The notes below the pieces were generated by a model. The model was not told where the DNA came from, ran no database searches, and saw only the letters and a program-made list of their open reading frames with translations. DNA of 7,866 nt from Porticoccaceae bacterium. Lineage in GTDB: Bacteria; Pseudomonadota; Gammaproteobacteria; Pseudomonadales; Porticoccaceae. Made by a program: the position numbers and the translations under genes. Location: assembly GCA_002591625.1 (NCBI GenBank), contig PCDB01000047.1:16298-24163 (forward strand), read 5' to 3'. Position 1 is the first letter of the stretch; each line of letters opens with the position of its first letter. Shown here piece by piece: positions 6,854 to 7,866 of the stretch.

Positions 6854-6936
6854 TGGTGCCCAGGAGAGGACTTGAACCTCCACGCCGAAGCACTAGATCC
6901 TAAGTCTAGCGTGTCTACCAATTTCACCACCTGGGC
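6854..6936 (-). tRNA. tRNA-Leu (anticodon UAG)
   Basis: Read on the minus strand, the gene starts GCCCAGG at 6936 and ends CCTGGGC, A, CCA at 6854, giving a perfect 7-bp acceptor stem, discriminator A and an encoded CCA. The anticodon stem CTAGA/TCTAG encloses the loop CTTAGGA, so the anticodon is TAG and reads CUA-type leucine codons. The D-loop has the TTGGTAG pattern, the variable arm is a short TGC-TTCG-GCG hairpin, and the T-arm loop is TTCAAGT. The long variable arm and discriminator A agree with a leucine tRNA. It lies 51 bp downstream of the peptide-transporter ATPase gene on the same strand. Confidence 0.96.
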
Positions 6937-6949
6937 ATTAAGAGAGTCT

Positions 6950-6979
6950 CTTTTAGCTTACTTTTTCATAAACTGACAA
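6950..6979 (-). promoter_or_regulatory. Candidate sigma-70-type promoter for tRNA-Leu
   Basis: On the minus strand TTGTCA (6974-6979) matches the -35 consensus at five of six positions, and TAAAAG (6950-6955) matches the -10 at four of six, with an 18-base spacer. Transcription would start about 6 bases before the tRNA 5' end, a usual short leader. It lies wholly in the gap after the transporter gene. Confidence 0.4.
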
Positions 6980-6987
6980 GACTTTTT

Positions 6988-7866
6988 TTAGTTAATAGGG
7001 TTATAGCACCTATAATAATGGCTACCAGAAGCATCCGTCCGACTAGGATAAGCTGTTTTACACTCATCAGTTGCTTTCCAGCACCTTGGGTGGAAATGAC
7101 AACCTGCCGGAGGATTCATTGGAGAAGGAATATCACCTTCCAATAAAATTCTATCCGTCTTTCTGGATGGGTCGGCTACAGGAATCGCTGAAAAGAGGGC
7201 CTTTGTATAGGGATGCCTCGAATCTCCGTAAAGCTCTGAAGCTTCAGCTAATTCAACCATATTCCCTAAATACATAACAGCAACTTTAGTAGAGATATAT
7301 TCTACAACCTTAAGGTCGTGAGCAATAAACAAGTAAGTCAACCCGAGATCTTTTTGAAGGTCTGTTAAAAGGTTGATAACCTGTGCTTGGACAGAAACAT
7401 CCAATGCAGAAACTGGCTCATCACACACAATAAAATCAGGCTCTACAGCTAATGCTCTAGCTATACAGACACGTTGCCTTTGCCCCCCAGAAAACTCGTG
7501 AGGGTATTTATTGAGAGCATCTTTTGGTAGTTGAACCTGATCTAGAAGCTCATAAAGCCTCTTTTGACGCTCTTTTTTTCCTTCAAAAAGGTTATGGATT
7601 CGAAGTGGTTCAGAAAGAATTGAACCGATAGTCATCCTAGGATTCAATGAAGCATAAGGATCTTGAAAAATAATTTGAATTTTTCTCCTAAGTTCCCTCA
7701 TTTCCTTAGGGCCATAGTTTAGAATATTTTGACCATTATAAAGGATCTCTCCAGAAGTAGGCTCAAGAAGGCGAAGAATACAACGACCTAAAGTTGTTTT
7801 CCCACAACCTGACTCTCCTACAAGACCAAGAGTCTCTCCCCTTTTAATTTTAAAGCTAACGTCGTT
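6988..7866 (-). CDS. OppF/DppF-type peptide ABC transporter ATPase (5' end outside window)
   Basis: The frame is open on the minus strand from the right edge to the TAA at 6988-6990 (292 residues visible), so the start lies beyond 7866; the ATG at 7701 is internal. Numbering from the edge, the parts are Walker [10 protein letters not shown] (17-25), Q-loop [10 protein letters not shown] (about 67-76), signature SGGQRQR (126-132), Walker B FIVCDEP (145-151), SALD D-loop, and H-loop histidine (183). The C-terminal extension [12 protein letters not shown] is typical of oligopeptide/dipeptide importers (PF08352), where this ATPase works at the inner membrane with a partner ATPase, two permeases and a binding protein. 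The end carries four cysteines (C256, C262, C269, C287; GCHFHPRC pattern), which in some Opp/Dpp ATPases bind a [4Fe-4S] cluster. The [10 protein letters not shown] form and the family favour the F-type subunit; the substrate cannot be told. Partner genes probably lie to the right. Confidence 0.93.
   Translation of the reverse strand, partial: NDVSFKIKRGETLGLVGESGCGKTTLGRCILRLLEPTSGEILYNGQNILNYGPKEMRELRRKIQIIFQDPYASLNPRMTIGSILSEPLRIHNLFEGKKERQKRLYELLDQVQLPKDALNKYPHEFSGGQRQRVCIARALAVEPDFIVCDEPVSALDVSVQAQVINLLTDLQKDLGLTYLFIAHDLKVVEYISTKVAVMYLGNMVELAEASELYGDSRHPYTKALFSAIPVADPSRKTDRILLEGDIPSPMNPPAGCHFHPRCWKATDECKTAYPSRTDASGSHYYRCYNPIN

Noticed and set aside
6854..6936. tRNA-Leu as an integration site for a mobile element
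   Set aside because: No integrase, no duplicated tRNA end and no clear composition break were seen within the window.
6945..6983. AGTCT...AGACT inverted repeat followed by a T run
   Set aside because: The stem is five bases with a 29-base loop, and there is no + strand gene immediately before it; the T run is more likely incidental.

Overview
The window looks like bacterial chromosomal DNA of moderate GC content (an eye estimate, not counted), with short intergenic gaps, Shine-Dalgarno-like sites ahead of some genes, and a tRNA gene that encodes its own CCA end. A DUF6279-type lipoprotein, a second lipobox protein and a propionyl-CoA synthase outside any visible Chloroflexus-type context suggest a proteobacterium, perhaps a marine gammaproteobacterium. 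That placement is inference from gene content only.

Left part (1-3249, + strand): the 3' two thirds of a giant multifunctional enzyme that runs off the left edge. The visible part holds the C-terminal end of an acetyl-CoA-synthetase-type ligase, then a crotonase domain, then a crotonyl-CoA-reductase-like domain. This ligase-hydratase-reductase order is that of propionyl-CoA synthase (Pcs), which converts 3-hydroxypropionate to propionyl-CoA via 3-hydroxypropionyl-CoA and acryloyl-CoA in one polypeptide.

Middle (3250-4741, + strand): a gap with a 12-bp palindrome and a possible 28-codon ORF whose stop overlaps the ribosome binding site of the next gene, then an exported cyclase-family (PF04199-like) hydrolase, then a weak terminator and a gap of about 300 bp with no convincing gene.

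Right-middle (4742-6646, + strand): a DUF6279-like lipoprotein. A small reading frame overlaps its stop codon by ATGA and looks broken by a one-base frameshift. It is followed 15 bp later by a tryptophan-rich lipoprotein built of two tandem copies of a module of about 105 residues with matched cysteine pairs. If the small frame is or was a gene, these three form a compact cell-envelope operon.

Right end (6854-7866, - strand): tRNA-Leu(UAG), with a plausible promoter of its own, and upstream of it the 3' part of an OppF/DppF-type peptide ABC transporter ATPase that leaves the window at the right edge. The + and - blocks converge in a roughly 200-bp gap. No transposase, integrase, CRISPR array or rRNA was seen. 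The most noteworthy items are the Pcs fusion, the duplicated-module lipoprotein, and the frameshifted small membrane-protein frame.
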